This document shows positions 54,863 to 63,724 of a DNA stretch of 64,000 bases, piece after piece. The notes beneath the pieces were generated by a model. The model saw only the letters and a list, made by a program, of their open reading frames with translations. It made no database searches and was not told where the DNA came from. The DNA is taken from contig NZ_FOIS01000001.1 of the NCBI RefSeq assembly GCF_900110455.1, forward strand, positions 744,001 to 808,000, in the 5' to 3' direction. The translations under genes were made by a program, and so were the position numbers. The first letter of the stretch is position 1, and each line of letters starts with the position of its first letter. The DNA comes from Natrinema salifodinae (GTDB lineage: Archaea > Halobacteriota > Halobacteria > Halobacteriales > Natrialbaceae).

Positions 54863-55978
54863 TCACTCGGCTGCCGGTTCGGTTTCGTTCGCGTCTCCCG
54901 CGCCGTTAGCGTCGGGGAAGTACCCCCGCGCCCCGACGTCGATGCTCGCCAGGCTCGGGGCCGCGGCGTCCTCGTCCTCGAGGAAGGTTCCGTAGGCGAA
55001 GTTGGCGATGTACAGCGTCGTCGTCTCCTCGGTAGTGCCGAAGTGCACGTCGGCGGGGAAGTCCAGCCCCTCGCCGGCGACGACCGTCTCGAGGTCGTGA
55101 TCCGGCGTCACCCGGACGATCTCGTTTCGCGCGTTGACGGCCACGTACACGGCGCCGTCCTCGTCGATCGCTAGTCCGTCCGCACCGACGAGCCCCTCGT
55201 CCCGGACGACTTCCTCCGGCCGGCCGGCGTTGCCGTCCTCGACCGGAACGCGGATGATCGAACCCGCGTCGAGGTTGTCGACGTAGACGTCTCCGTCCGG
55301 ATGGACGGCCAGGCCGTCCGCGCCGACCGGGTTCGCCGCATCCGCGTCCGGTTCGAGCGACGGATCCGAGACCCACGGCTCGGCCTGGCTGTCGGTCGTC
55401 ACCCGCCAGATCGCACCGCCCAGGTGATCGGAGACGAGCAACGCATCCGATGCCCCGGGGTCGGGAATGATATCGTTGGGGACCGTCTCGTCGAACGGTA
55501 ACGCCGCGATCCGTTCGGGTTCGGCGTCGCCGTCGAGATCGACGCGCCAGGCGCCGTGGAACGCCTCGTCGCCCGCGGCGTTCGCGGCGTAGAGGCTGCC
55601 GTTGAGGAGCGCGATTCCCAGGAGGAGTCCCTCCTCGCCGGTCTCGATCGTCGCGACCGAGGACTGGCCGCCGTCGGGATCGACCGCGCGGATCTCGCCC
55701 GCTGGACCCGTGCTGAGATAGACCGTCCCCGCGCTGTCGATCGCGATGTTCTCGGGCAGCGACGGCGGCTCGAAGTTGGCCACGATCTCGAGATCGTCGC
55801 CGCCCTCGGCTGTCGTGCCCGGCCCGTCAGCGTCCTCCTGCCGGCCGAAAACGCCGGTCGGAACGCCCGCGAGCGCCCCCATCGCGGCGACGCTACCGAG
55901 GACCGACCGGCGGGACGGCCGTCCGCGAGAACGAGCGTCGATGATCGACTCGACCGTCGTGTTGGTGTCGTCGGTCAT
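54863..55978 (-). CDS. Tat-exported NHL/SMP-30-like beta-propeller protein
   Basis: 371 residues from the ATG at 55978 (MTDDTNTTVESIIDARSRG). The twin-arginine signal SRRSVLGSVAAMGALAGVPTG lies ~30 residues in. A six-bladed propeller follows, with repeats such as ENIAIDSAGTVYLST, ADGLAVHPDGDVYVDN and ADGLAIDEDGAVYVAV. This is the pattern of gluconolactonase/SMP-30/NHL proteins. It acts outside the membrane; substrate is unknown. The acidic C-terminus ends in NETEPAAE. Confidence 0.8.
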   Translation of the reverse strand: MTDDTNTTVESIIDARSRGRPSRRSVLGSVAAMGALAGVPTGVFGRQEDADGPGTTAEGGDDLEIVANFEPPSLPENIAIDSAGTVYLSTGPAGEIRAVDPDGGQSSVATIETGEEGLLLGIALLNGSLYAANAAGDEAFHGAWRVDLDGDAEPERIAALPFDETVPNDIIPDPGASDALLVSDHLGGAIWRVTTDSQAEPWVSDPSLEPDADAANPVGADGLAVHPDGDVYVDNLDAGSIIRVPVEDGNAGRPEEVVRDEGLVGADGLAIDEDGAVYVAVNARNEIVRVTPDHDLETVVAGEGLDFPADVHFGTTEETTTLYIANFAYGTFLEDEDAAAPSLASIDVGARGYFPDANGAGDANETEPAAE

Positions 55979-56247
55979 AGGTACGCGACGAACAAACCGG
56001 CCGAAATCGCGTAAATGAGTGCGATCGTTTCCTACCATATCAGTCGATTACCGCCAGTTACACCCGCGAAACGAGTGTTGTCTCTCAGACACGGCCGATT
56101 AGTTCCGCCGGTCGGCGTCGACACGCTCGCCATCGACCGGCACGCGTTCCTCGGTTCGCGTCGACCGCGGGACGAGCCGCGATGGACGGTCGGACGCTCG
56201 GGCCTGGCCGACGAGGATGAGGACGAGGGTCCGATCGACGGCGCGGA

Positions 56248-56550
56248 TCACCGAACGGACAGATCGTCGCCGCCCGACGGCTCCGTGAACTCGAGTTCGA
56301 TCTCCAGTTCCCGCTCTCGTTGTTCGGAGAACTCGATCTCGACCTCGACGGGGTCGCTGTAGTCGAAGGGGATCTCCCACTCCGTCGCGGAGATCGTAAA
56401 CGAGGTGCCCGTCTCGAGTTGGTCGGCCAGGTCCCGCAGGAACGCCGCCGTCTCCTCGCGCGAGAGGTAGACCTCCTGCTCGAAGAAGCCGCCCGTGATC
56501 GTCCGTCGCTCGCTGGTCCGGTCGTCGGGGAAGTTGACGCGGTCACTCAT
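56248..56550 (-). CDS. Amphi-Trp domain protein
   Basis: 100 residues from the ATG at 56550 (MSDRVNFPDDRTSERRT). The core EQEVYLSREETAAFLRDLADQLETG, then ATEWEIPFDYSDPVEVEIEFSEQ, is the amphi-Trp domain with its aromatic Trp strand. Such small proteins are frequent in haloarchaea and bacteria; function is unknown. The acidic tail ends in DDLSVR. Confidence 0.85.
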   Translation of the reverse strand: MSDRVNFPDDRTSERRTITGGFFEQEVYLSREETAAFLRDLADQLETGTSFTISATEWEIPFDYSDPVEVEIEFSEQRERELEIELEFTEPSGGDDLSVR

Positions 56551-56705
56551 GGGAACCCATCCCACGACGACCACGATAAATCTCCCGTCGCCACGAGTGA
56601 TCGAGATATCGTTCGACGCCTCCGTCGGCCCGGTTCGATTCGATCCACGTCCGTTCGATCGGTCGATGCCGTATCGACGCGTTCCCGACCCGAATCGCCG
56701 TGAGA

Positions 56706-57029
56706 ATGGGCGAAACGCTTCTTTGGACGGACGTGATACCAGTTCTCGTGACTCTCATCGACGCCCTGGGAAGCGGAACGCGCCTGGCCATTCTCAGGGA
56801 ACTCTCACGGGAGCCGATGTACGTCTCGGAACTCGCAGAAACGATCGGGATGGACGGAAAGTCCGCCGTGCATCACCTCTCGACGCTGGAAGAGGCCGGC
56901 CTGGTCGACCACTATAGGCGGGGCAACCGGAAGTACTACGAGCTAAATCGCCGCATCGAACTGCGCATCGCGCCGCCGCCGGAGCGGACGTTCATTCTCC
57001 AGGCCGACGAGGTCGACGACGAGCGGTAA
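56706..57029 (+). CDS. ArsR-type winged-helix regulator
   Basis: 107 residues from the ATG at 56706 (MGETLLWTDVIPVLVTL); an earlier GTG at 56700 is possible. A winged helix, GTRLAILRELSREPMYVSELAETIG then KSAVHHLSTLEEAGLV, is of the ArsR type. No metal-binding Cys cluster is present. The C-terminal FILQADEVDD is short. It sits 145 bp before two CaCA-type antiporters on the same strand, so it is a candidate regulator of them (inference). Confidence 0.88.
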   Translation: MGETLLWTDVIPVLVTLIDALGSGTRLAILRELSREPMYVSELAETIGMDGKSAVHHLSTLEEAGLVDHYRRGNRKYYELNRRIELRIAPPPERTFILQADEVDDER

Positions 57030-57173
57030 CGACGATTGGACGACGATTGGACGACAGGATACCGCCGTCCGCGGTCGCCCGCCGATGGCCGCAGCCGCGC
57101 GTGTAGAGATTTCCCATGGAATTCTCTCCCCGGCCTGTTAGATATATGCCACCGGTTACCATATTGGAGTGGT

Positions 57174-58517
57174 ATGTTAGATGTCCGCACGGGTGGGAGC
57201 GCCGGACCGCAGCGATCGCGGCTCGGCGCAGTCGGCCGCCTGGTCGGTGCGATCCCGCTGCCCCGTGGTGTCGATCGGACTCCGGTACCAGTGTCGTCGC
57301 GACCCGCCGTCGGGTCTCATCGCTCGGTTCGACGAGTCCTCGGCTGTTTCCTGCTGATCGCAATGCTCGTCGTCGCGGTCCCCGTCGCCCCGGCGTTCGC
57401 ACAGGACGACGGCGACCCAGACGACGATGACGCAGCGGAGAGCGAGGGCGGTCTCGAGGGAGCGATCGAAGGCGTCGTCGAGGAACAGGGCACGATCGGC
57501 GCGATACTCGCGCTCGTGCTGGGTGGGGTCTTGCTGACGGTCTGCGTCGAGAAACTGATTAACTACCTCACTCGAGCGGCGCTCGGGCTACAGATCTCGC
57601 TGTTCACCCTCGCGATCCTCTTTACGGGAATCGAGTTCGACGATACGGTCCTGGCGCTGGTCCTCTCGGCGGGCGACCTCGAGGGGGCGGCGCTCGGAAC
57701 GGCGCTGGGCACCGGCCTGGCGATCGTCGGCGTGACGCTGGCGCTCGCCGCGATCGTCACGCCGTTCCCGGTCGATCTCCCGTCCGATTACGTCGCCCTC
57801 TTCGCGATCGCGCCGGTGTTGCTCGTCCCGTTCGTCCTCTGGGGAACGTTGACGGTCGTCCACGGCCTCGTGCTCCTCGTCGCGTTCGTCCTCATGTTCG
57901 GTTACATCGTCGTTCGCGAGTATCATCGCGACGTGCCCGTCTTCCGAAATTCCGAACTCGGCCGGCGGGTTCAACCCGACGGCGGCGTGGCCCTGCCCGA
58001 GTCGGTCGCCGACATCCCCGAAGACCGCTTCGTCACCGGTCGGTCGACGGCGGGACTGATCTGGATCTCGCTCTCCGTCGTCGCGCTGGCCGGAATCGTG
58101 TTCGCGTCGATGCTGCTCGAGGCGGGATCGGAGGTCGTCGTCGACGGGTTCGGGATCGAGGAGACCGTCTTCGGCGCGACCGTCCTGACGGTGATCCTCA
58201 CGTTCGAGGACGTCATGCTGACGATCGAACCGGTCCGCCGGGGCGTCCCGGAGATCGGCGTCGGGAACGTCATCGGGAGCGTCCTCTTCTCGGTGACCGG
58301 CAACGTCGGCGTCATCATGCTCGTCAGCGACCTCGAGATCTCGCGGGCCGTCCTGCTGTTTCACCTCCCGACGGTGGTCGTCGTGACCGCCCTGGCCGCG
58401 TACTTCCTCTCCCGGGGCCAGCTGGAGCGGCGCCACGGCTACCTCCTCGGGGGGCTCTACGTCGCTTACTGGCTGCTCGCGATCCTCGTGTTCGGCGGCG
58501 TTCCCATCGGCGGGTGA
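57174..58517 (+). CDS. Sodium/calcium exchanger family membrane protein (CaCA)
   Basis: 447 residues from the ATG at 57174. An A/T box ATATA at 57142-57146, 28-32 nt upstream, supports this start despite a long ~60-residue region before a signal-like stretch (FLLIAMLVVAVPVAPAFA). About ten helices form two CaCA repeats. The second repeat is FGATVLTVILTFEDVMLTIEP followed by GVGNVIGSVLFSVTGNVG. The first repeat (SLFTLAILFTGIEFDDTVLALVLSAGD) has lost the usual acidic/Asn ion motif. The ion is probably Ca2+ or Na+ but is unproven. Confidence 0.78.
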   Translation: MLDVRTGGSAGPQRSRLGAVGRLVGAIPLPRGVDRTPVPVSSRPAVGSHRSVRRVLGCFLLIAMLVVAVPVAPAFAQDDGDPDDDDAAESEGGLEGAIEGVVEEQGTIGAILALVLGGVLLTVCVEKLINYLTRAALGLQISLFTLAILFTGIEFDDTVLALVLSAGDLEGAALGTALGTGLAIVGVTLALAAIVTPFPVDLPSDYVALFAIAPVLLVPFVLWGTLTVVHGLVLLVAFVLMFGYIVVREYHRDVPVFRNSELGRRVQPDGGVALPESVADIPEDRFVTGRSTAGLIWISLSVVALAGIVFASMLLEAGSEVVVDGFGIEETVFGATVLTVILTFEDVMLTIEPVRRGVPEIGVGNVIGSVLFSVTGNVGVIMLVSDLEISRAVLLFHLPTVVVVTALAAYFLSRGQLERRHGYLLGGLYVAYWLLAILVFGGVPIGG

Positions 58518-58598
58518 CGGCCGCTCCGTCTCGGCCGCTCCGAGTTGATACGTGCTAGCGGGCGACAATTAAGTGCGACGACGAGGTAGGCCACTGAC

Positions 58599-59747
58599 AT
58601 GGTCGGGCCGAGTTCCACGCTGGCGCTGGTCGCCCTGTTCCTCGTCGGCGTCGTTCTGGTGATCTGGTGCGTCGAGGTCTTCATCGAGGCCGTCGCCCAC
58701 AGCGCCGTCTCGCTCGGGATCTCCGGCTTCTTCCTCGCGGTCGTGCTGGCCGGCGTCGACCTCGAGAACGCCGTGCTCGGAGTGACCGCGGCGTTCGTCG
58801 AACTCCCCGACCTCGCGCTCGGGACGGTGTTCGGCGAGTCGCTGTTCGTCCTCGCCGTCGCGGTCGGCCTGGCGGGAATTCTCGTTCCCTTCCGGACGAA
58901 CGTCCCTCGCGTCTATCTGCTCATGCTCGTCCTCGCACCCGTTCCGGCGTTCGCGCTGTCGCTGGAGGGAACGATCGAGCTGCGCGAGGGGGCGGCGCTG
59001 GTCGCCCTGTTCGTCCCGCTGCTGGCGGGGATCTTCTGGCACGAGCGCCGCTCGGAGACGACGTTCCTGCTCTCGGGGGAGGTCCAGGAGGTCGTCGACT
59101 TCGACCCCGAACCGGACGCCGAATCCCGGGCCGCGTCCGGATCCGCGCTCGAATCGGGCGCGGAGGCGGCCGACGGCGGCGAACGGGCGACTCGATCCGA
59201 AGACGCGGAAGCAAAACCGGAAGCAGGGGAGGACGGACCAGAAGAGGGTCTCGACCTAGATCTGGACCTCGACCTCGACGAACTCGTCCCCTCGTTCGAG
59301 AACCGCAGCGGCCTCTTCGCCCTCGGCGTGGCCGTCCTCGCGGTCGTCGGCATGACCGTCGGCTCGGGCATCACGGTCTACAGCGCCGAAGGCATCTTCG
59401 TCGCCTTCGGCATCTCCGGCCTGGCCTTCGGCGCAACCGTGTTGAGCTTCATCGCCTCGATCGAGGAGCTGGCGCTGACCGTCGAACCGGTCCGACAGCA
59501 CCGCCCGGAGCTCGCCGTCGGGAACGTCGTCGGCAGCACGGTCTTCTACATGACCGCGAACGTCGGGCTCATCGCGTTGCTCCACCCCGTCAGTACCGGC
59601 GGCGACGTTCTAACAGTTCACTGGCCCTTCTTCGCCGCCGGCCTGGTCGTCGTGACGGTCATGCTCGCGCGGGGGAAGGTGACTCGCGTCGGCGGCGTCG
59701 TCCTGTTCGGCCTGTACCTGGCGTACTGGGTAGCGAACTACCTGTAG
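58599..59747 (+). CDS. Second sodium/calcium exchanger family protein (CaCA)
   Basis: 382 residues, directly after the first exchanger (81 bp). The N-terminal repeat reads GISGFFLAVVLAGVDLENAVLG then VTAAFVELPDLALGTVFGESLF. The C-terminal repeat is FGATVLSFIASIEELALTVEP followed by AVGNVVGSTVFYMTANVG. Both differ from canonical alpha repeats in the same positions as the upstream gene, so the pair looks like one subfamily. A long cytosolic loop holds a run of alternating Asp-Leu residues (DLDLDLDLDLDEL), a possible Ca2+ or regulatory element. Confidence 0.82.
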   Translation: MVGPSSTLALVALFLVGVVLVIWCVEVFIEAVAHSAVSLGISGFFLAVVLAGVDLENAVLGVTAAFVELPDLALGTVFGESLFVLAVAVGLAGILVPFRTNVPRVYLLMLVLAPVPAFALSLEGTIELREGAALVALFVPLLAGIFWHERRSETTFLLSGEVQEVVDFDPEPDAESRAASGSALESGAEAADGGERATRSEDAEAKPEAGEDGPEEGLDLDLDLDLDELVPSFENRSGLFALGVAVLAVVGMTVGSGITVYSAEGIFVAFGISGLAFGATVLSFIASIEELALTVEPVRQHRPELAVGNVVGSTVFYMTANVGLIALLHPVSTGGDVLTVHWPFFAAGLVVVTVMLARGKVTRVGGVVLFGLYLAYWVANYL

Positions 59748-59881
59748 CCGGTACGAACGTCCCGGCCGTTTCGACGGGACGACGCGGGGAGGTCGGACCG
59801 AAAACCGTCGGCGGATCGGAACGAGTTACCGCGGAGACGCGGTTTTCGACCGAATCGATCTCGACCGACCTCTCGCTTCGG

Positions 59882-60319
59882 TTACCGTGACCCGGCGCCC
59901 GACAGTTCGTCGAACAACGACGCGACCCGGGCCTCGATCTCGTCGCGGATTTCCCGACCGGTCTCGAGGTCTGCCCCGTGCGGGTCGTCGAGATTCCAAT
60001 CGCGGTTGTCCCCGCTCCAGGTGGCCGGACAGACGCCGTCCGCCGAACAGCCCATCGTAATCACGTAGTCGCAGTCCCGAAGGTCGTCGGGGGTGATTTC
60101 CCGCGGCGTTCGATCACGTAGGTCGATGGCTTCCTCTCGCATGACGTCGACGACGACGTCGTGAACGGAATCGGCTGGCCTGGTGCCGCCGGTCACGATC
60201 TCGACGGAGTCGGTCAGCGCTCGAGCGTCACGCTCGCGCTTGGCGAACGCGGCTGCCATCTGGGACCGCCCGGCGTTTTGTACGCAGACGAAGGCGATGC
60301 GCGTGGGAGTATCGCTCAT
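59882..60319 (-). CDS. Low-molecular-weight phosphatase / ArsC-type arsenate reductase family
   Basis: 145 residues. The signature CVQNAGRS (Cys12 to Arg18) is the phosphate-binding loop. MGCSADGVCPATW and DWNLDDPHGAD are the ArsC-type second-Cys and Asp loops. This arrangement is that of thioredoxin-type arsenate reductases. It may reduce arsenate or dephosphorylate a protein; no arsB or arsM is near. It converges with the exchanger pair. Confidence 0.88.
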   Translation of the reverse strand: MSDTPTRIAFVCVQNAGRSQMAAAFAKRERDARALTDSVEIVTGGTRPADSVHDVVVDVMREEAIDLRDRTPREITPDDLRDCDYVITMGCSADGVCPATWSGDNRDWNLDDPHGADLETGREIRDEIEARVASLFDELSGAGSR

Positions 60320-60477
60320 TATCGGGATACTGGTAGCGATTGTATTCGAGAGAGCAAAGAGGGTCGGAATGGCTCAATTGAAGCGGATTCCGTCGAGTCG
60401 GATCGGTTCGCGGCCCCGGATACCAACGCTACTGACTGACCGAACTCTCGCTATCTAGTGAGTAGGTATCGGAGAAA

Positions 60478-60552
60478 TGCTCCGTCTGGGATTTGAACCC
60501 AGGTCATCGGCTCGAAAGGCCGAAATGATTGGCCGGACTACACCAACGGAGC
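60478..60552 (-). tRNA. tRNA-Glu (anticodon TTC)
   Basis: The minus strand folds as a 75-nt tRNA. Acceptor GCTCCGT pairs with ACGGAGC, with discriminator A and no encoded CCA. The anticodon stem TCGGC/GCCGA encloses CTTTCGA, giving anticodon TTC (Glu). The T-arm is GGGTTCAAATCC. No repeat of its 3' end was seen nearby. Confidence 0.93.
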
Positions 60553-60762
60553 GATCGCGCTGTGCTCGCACCGAGGCCCGCATTACCGCGTTCAGCGCAC
60601 CAGCGGAGGCGTGCTTCGCGTCTGCAATTGCTTGTTGCTCAGGCCTAATGAAAAACGTTCCGTTCCGAGGGCGGAGTGGCACGATATCACGTACGGCGGA
60701 CCCCTTACGCCGCCGACAGCACCTGTCCGTCGTCACTCCTCGTCTCGGGTTCAGTCCCACCG

Positions 60763-62181
60763 CTACTCTTCTCCCCCGCCGCGCCGAAGCGACGACCCGT
60801 CGAACGCCATCGAGAGATCGTCCGCGATCCCGAGCAGATCCGCGATCGTCGGTGCCACGTCCGTCGCGTCGACCGGGCCGTCGCCATCGAACGCGGGTGC
60901 GGCCGGGCCGCCGAGGCCGAAACAACCGAACGCCGACTCGTCGACCCGGCCGTGGGAGCCGCCGACCTTCGACGCGTCCAGCGACACCAGGCCGTCGTCG
61001 CCGAAGAACAGCTCGCAGGGATCGAAGCCCGGCTTCTCGTGAATGTCCATGTCGGTCGCGTACGGCGGCGCGTTTTCGCGGTCGTCCCACCAGTAGTACT
61101 GGAACCAGGCGTCGGGCTCGGCGACGAGGACGAGGTCGCCCGCGTTGGGGTGGTCGATCTCGCGCTCGGCCTTGCCCGCGTCGTTGAGGACGGCGTCGAT
61201 CCCCTCGAGAGCCGCGAGGGCTTCGCGGGCGGCGTCGAGCGAGCCGTCGTCGGCGTAAACGTGGGCGATCTGGTGGTCGACCATGGCGAACGCGTCCGAG
61301 CCGGCGATGTCGACGTCGCCTTCGGCGTCCGTCTCGAGCAGGCCGGCCTGGCGGAGCGCGCGGTTGGGGAACACCGGTCGGTCGACGTCGTGGAAGCCGT
61401 ACTCGCTGACCAGCGCGAGGACGGTCTCGTCCCAGCGGTCGGTCTCGGCCAGATCGTCGAGGAAGTCCGCGAGGAGGTCGTCGACGGTCTCTAGTTCCGC
61501 CGCGAAGGCGTCGCTCTCGGGGCCGTCGCTCTGGCCGACGTAGTCCAGATGCGGGACGTAGATCCACAGCAGATCGGGGTCGAAGCGGTCGATCGCCTTG
61601 CGCGCGGCCGCGAGAATCCAACGGGATCCCTCCTCGTTCGCGCCCGGGCCCCAGTAGTTGTGGAGGGGGAAGTGGTTCAGGTCCGCCCGGAGATCGTCGT
61701 AGAAGCCGTCGGGGTTGGTCCAGCAGTTCATCTCGAGGATGTTGTTGTCCTCGTCCTCGATCGGCGAGGGCGTGACCGCGACGTCGGCGCTCGTGCCGAT
61801 CAGGTGCTGGAAGTTCAGGACGCCGGTGGTTAGCCCCGCCCGGTCGCTTGCGGTTTCCCAGAGGCGCTCGCGGCCGTCGCGGTCGCGCTCCCAGAACTCG
61901 GCGACCTGCCGCTCGCGGTCGAACTCACCGCTGGAGACGTCGCCGTGAGACGCGGGGCCGCGCCCGGTCGCGAGGGTCGTCTGGGATGGGACTGTCAGGG
62001 CGGGAAACGGCGGTTGGAGGTCGGTTACGGCGTCGCTCGGAAACAGCGATTCGAGCGTCGGCGTCCGCTCGGCGTCGACGTGCTCGGGTTGCAGGCCGAC
62101 GACGTCGAGGACGATCACGCGGTCGGGCGTCTCGGTCGGGTCGGCGATCGTGGGATCGGAGTCGGGATCGGGATCGGACAT
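60763..62181 (-). CDS. Alkaline-phosphatase-superfamily phosphodiesterase/nucleotide pyrophosphatase (EboF-like)
   Basis: 472 residues. A phosphodiesterase-like core begins VIVLDVVGLQPEHVDAERTP then TVPSQTTLATGRGPASHG (catalytic Thr and metal site). YVPHLDYVGQSDGPES, VSEYGFHDVD and VGGSHGRVDES carry further metal ligands (Asp/His). It is the type I nucleotide-pyrophosphatase-like arrangement. It follows the inositol-phosphate-synthase-like gene by 16 bp on the same strand, so the two are an operon. This pairing recalls the phosphatase of ebo clusters. Confidence 0.8.
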   Translation of the reverse strand: MSDPDPDSDPTIADPTETPDRVIVLDVVGLQPEHVDAERTPTLESLFPSDAVTDLQPPFPALTVPSQTTLATGRGPASHGDVSSGEFDRERQVAEFWERDRDGRERLWETASDRAGLTTGVLNFQHLIGTSADVAVTPSPIEDEDNNILEMNCWTNPDGFYDDLRADLNHFPLHNYWGPGANEEGSRWILAAARKAIDRFDPDLLWIYVPHLDYVGQSDGPESDAFAAELETVDDLLADFLDDLAETDRWDETVLALVSEYGFHDVDRPVFPNRALRQAGLLETDAEGDVDIAGSDAFAMVDHQIAHVYADDGSLDAAREALAALEGIDAVLNDAGKAEREIDHPNAGDLVLVAEPDAWFQYYWWDDRENAPPYATDMDIHEKPGFDPCELFFGDDGLVSLDASKVGGSHGRVDESAFGCFGLGGPAAPAFDGDGPVDATDVAPTIADLLGIADDLSMAFDGSSLRRGGGEE

Positions 62182-62197
62182 GGCTTCGCGGTGAGAG

Positions 62198-63412
62198 TCA
62201 GCTGTGTCGGTCGGCGTAGTCGTACAGGCGATCCAACTGTCGGGAGAAGTCGTGCTCGTCGACCCCGAGCGGGGCCTTGAAGAACGAGGCCAGCTGCGGC
62301 TGGAGTCCGCCCGAACCGTGCTCGTCGGCGTGAGCGATCAGCCGCACGAGGTCGAGCACGAGCGGCGCGGCCAGCGCGGAGTCCGAACCCTCCCAGGTGA
62401 ACTGCATCTTCATCTCGGTGTTCAGAAAGCCCCGGAAATGGACGTAGTCCCACGCGGTCTTCCAGTCGGCCAACGAGGGCGTGTAGTCGATCCGGACCCG
62501 GCTGTGGCCGATGTCGGGGAGGATCGAGTCGAGCACGTCGCCCTTGCTCGCGAGCTTGCCCGCGGCGTTTTCCTCGTCCTCGAGCACGAGCCCGTCCTCG
62601 TTGCCGAGGATGTTGTGCCCCTCCCAGCTCATGACGTGCAGGTTTCGGCCGGCGAACATGGGCGCGAGCGCCGACTTGACGAGCGTCTCGCCGGTCTTCG
62701 CGTCCCGGCCCGTGTGCGGGACCGACTCCTCGACGGCGAGTTCGCGCAGGCCGCCGAGCGCATTGCCGGTACTCGGCGTGAAGTTGACGAACGGGTGGCC
62801 GGCCGTCATCGCGGCGGAGGCGTAGAGGACGCTGGCCGGCAGATCGCGGTCGTCCTCGTCGATCGCGCGTTCGAGCGCGTCGCGGGTGTCGTACCGTTCC
62901 GGGTCCGCTAACTCGGGCTCCGTCGAGGCGACGTTGACGACCACGAGCCGATCGAGGTCGCGGCGCTCGCGGAACCGCTCGTAGTCGTCGCGGATCAGGT
63001 TGACGACGTCCCGGATCGCCAGGCTCTCGTCCACTTGCTCGCTGTCCGCTGAGACGGCGGCCCCGCAGTTGACCGCCGTCCCGACTTCGATCCGCTCGTC
63101 GATCTCGGCCAGATCCTCCCGGACGGCGTCGAGGGTCTCGCCGTCGGGGACGCCGTTGCGGTCGCGCTGGCGCTCGGCCCGGTCGACGAGCGATTCCGGT
63201 GCGATGTCGTGGCCGCCGAAGACGAAGCCGTCGACCGGCGGGAGGTCGAGGCTCGCGACCGGTTCCCGGGCCGTGACCATGCCGGTCTCACCGGTTACGC
63301 CCCGCGCGATGGCGCGGGCGCCGACGATCGCCATCGTCGCGACGTTCCCCCGGGCGCCGATGAGCCAGACGCCGGTCCGCCGGTCGGCCTCGCGCTCGGT
63401 CTCCCGGTTCAT
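62198..63412 (-). CDS. Myo-inositol-1-phosphate synthase-like protein
   Basis: 404 residues. The NAD-binding GVWLIGARGNVATMAIVGARA opens the chain. NVASTEPELADPERYDT, FVNFTPSTGNA, DAKTGETLVKSALAPMF and SWEGHNILGNEDGLVL match inositol-3-phosphate synthase. It would convert glucose 6-phosphate to inositol 3-phosphate, or act on a related sugar phosphate. It is 16 bp before the phosphatase and diverges from the TatD-like gene, 312 bp away, which suggests joint control. Confidence 0.85.
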   Translation of the reverse strand: MNRETEREADRRTGVWLIGARGNVATMAIVGARAIARGVTGETGMVTAREPVASLDLPPVDGFVFGGHDIAPESLVDRAERQRDRNGVPDGETLDAVREDLAEIDERIEVGTAVNCGAAVSADSEQVDESLAIRDVVNLIRDDYERFRERRDLDRLVVVNVASTEPELADPERYDTRDALERAIDEDDRDLPASVLYASAAMTAGHPFVNFTPSTGNALGGLRELAVEESVPHTGRDAKTGETLVKSALAPMFAGRNLHVMSWEGHNILGNEDGLVLEDEENAAGKLASKGDVLDSILPDIGHSRVRIDYTPSLADWKTAWDYVHFRGFLNTEMKMQFTWEGSDSALAAPLVLDLVRLIAHADEHGSGGLQPQLASFFKAPLGVDEHDFSRQLDRLYDYADRHS

Positions 63413-63724
63413 CGGGAATCAGCCCGCCTGGCCGGGCCGCCGTGGTGAGACTTCGGCGCGGTTCGTCCGCCGAGGCCGTCGGGCTCGGCCGGCGGCGGAC
63501 GCGCCACTCTCGTCGCGCGGTCGATACGAGTCATTCCAGCGTGAGTCGTGACCGGACGGGTTTCGTTATGACTCGCGTAGCGGAAGTAAAGCCGTATTGC
63601 CCCCTCACAACGGAGTATAACACCGTATTCCGCGGTCGGAACTGCCCTCACCCCCGCTTTCAATGACACGTTTGCCTGTCGAACGACCGGCACCCCCAAG
63701 CCCGCTGCCGGTGGGTCGGCCACT
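63413..63724. other. Divergent promoter region
   Basis: The 312 bp hold no supported gene. A/T-rich spots (ATAACACC near 63617 and TTCCG neighbours) may be TATA elements for the two divergent gene starts at 63412 and 63725. Confidence 0.4.
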
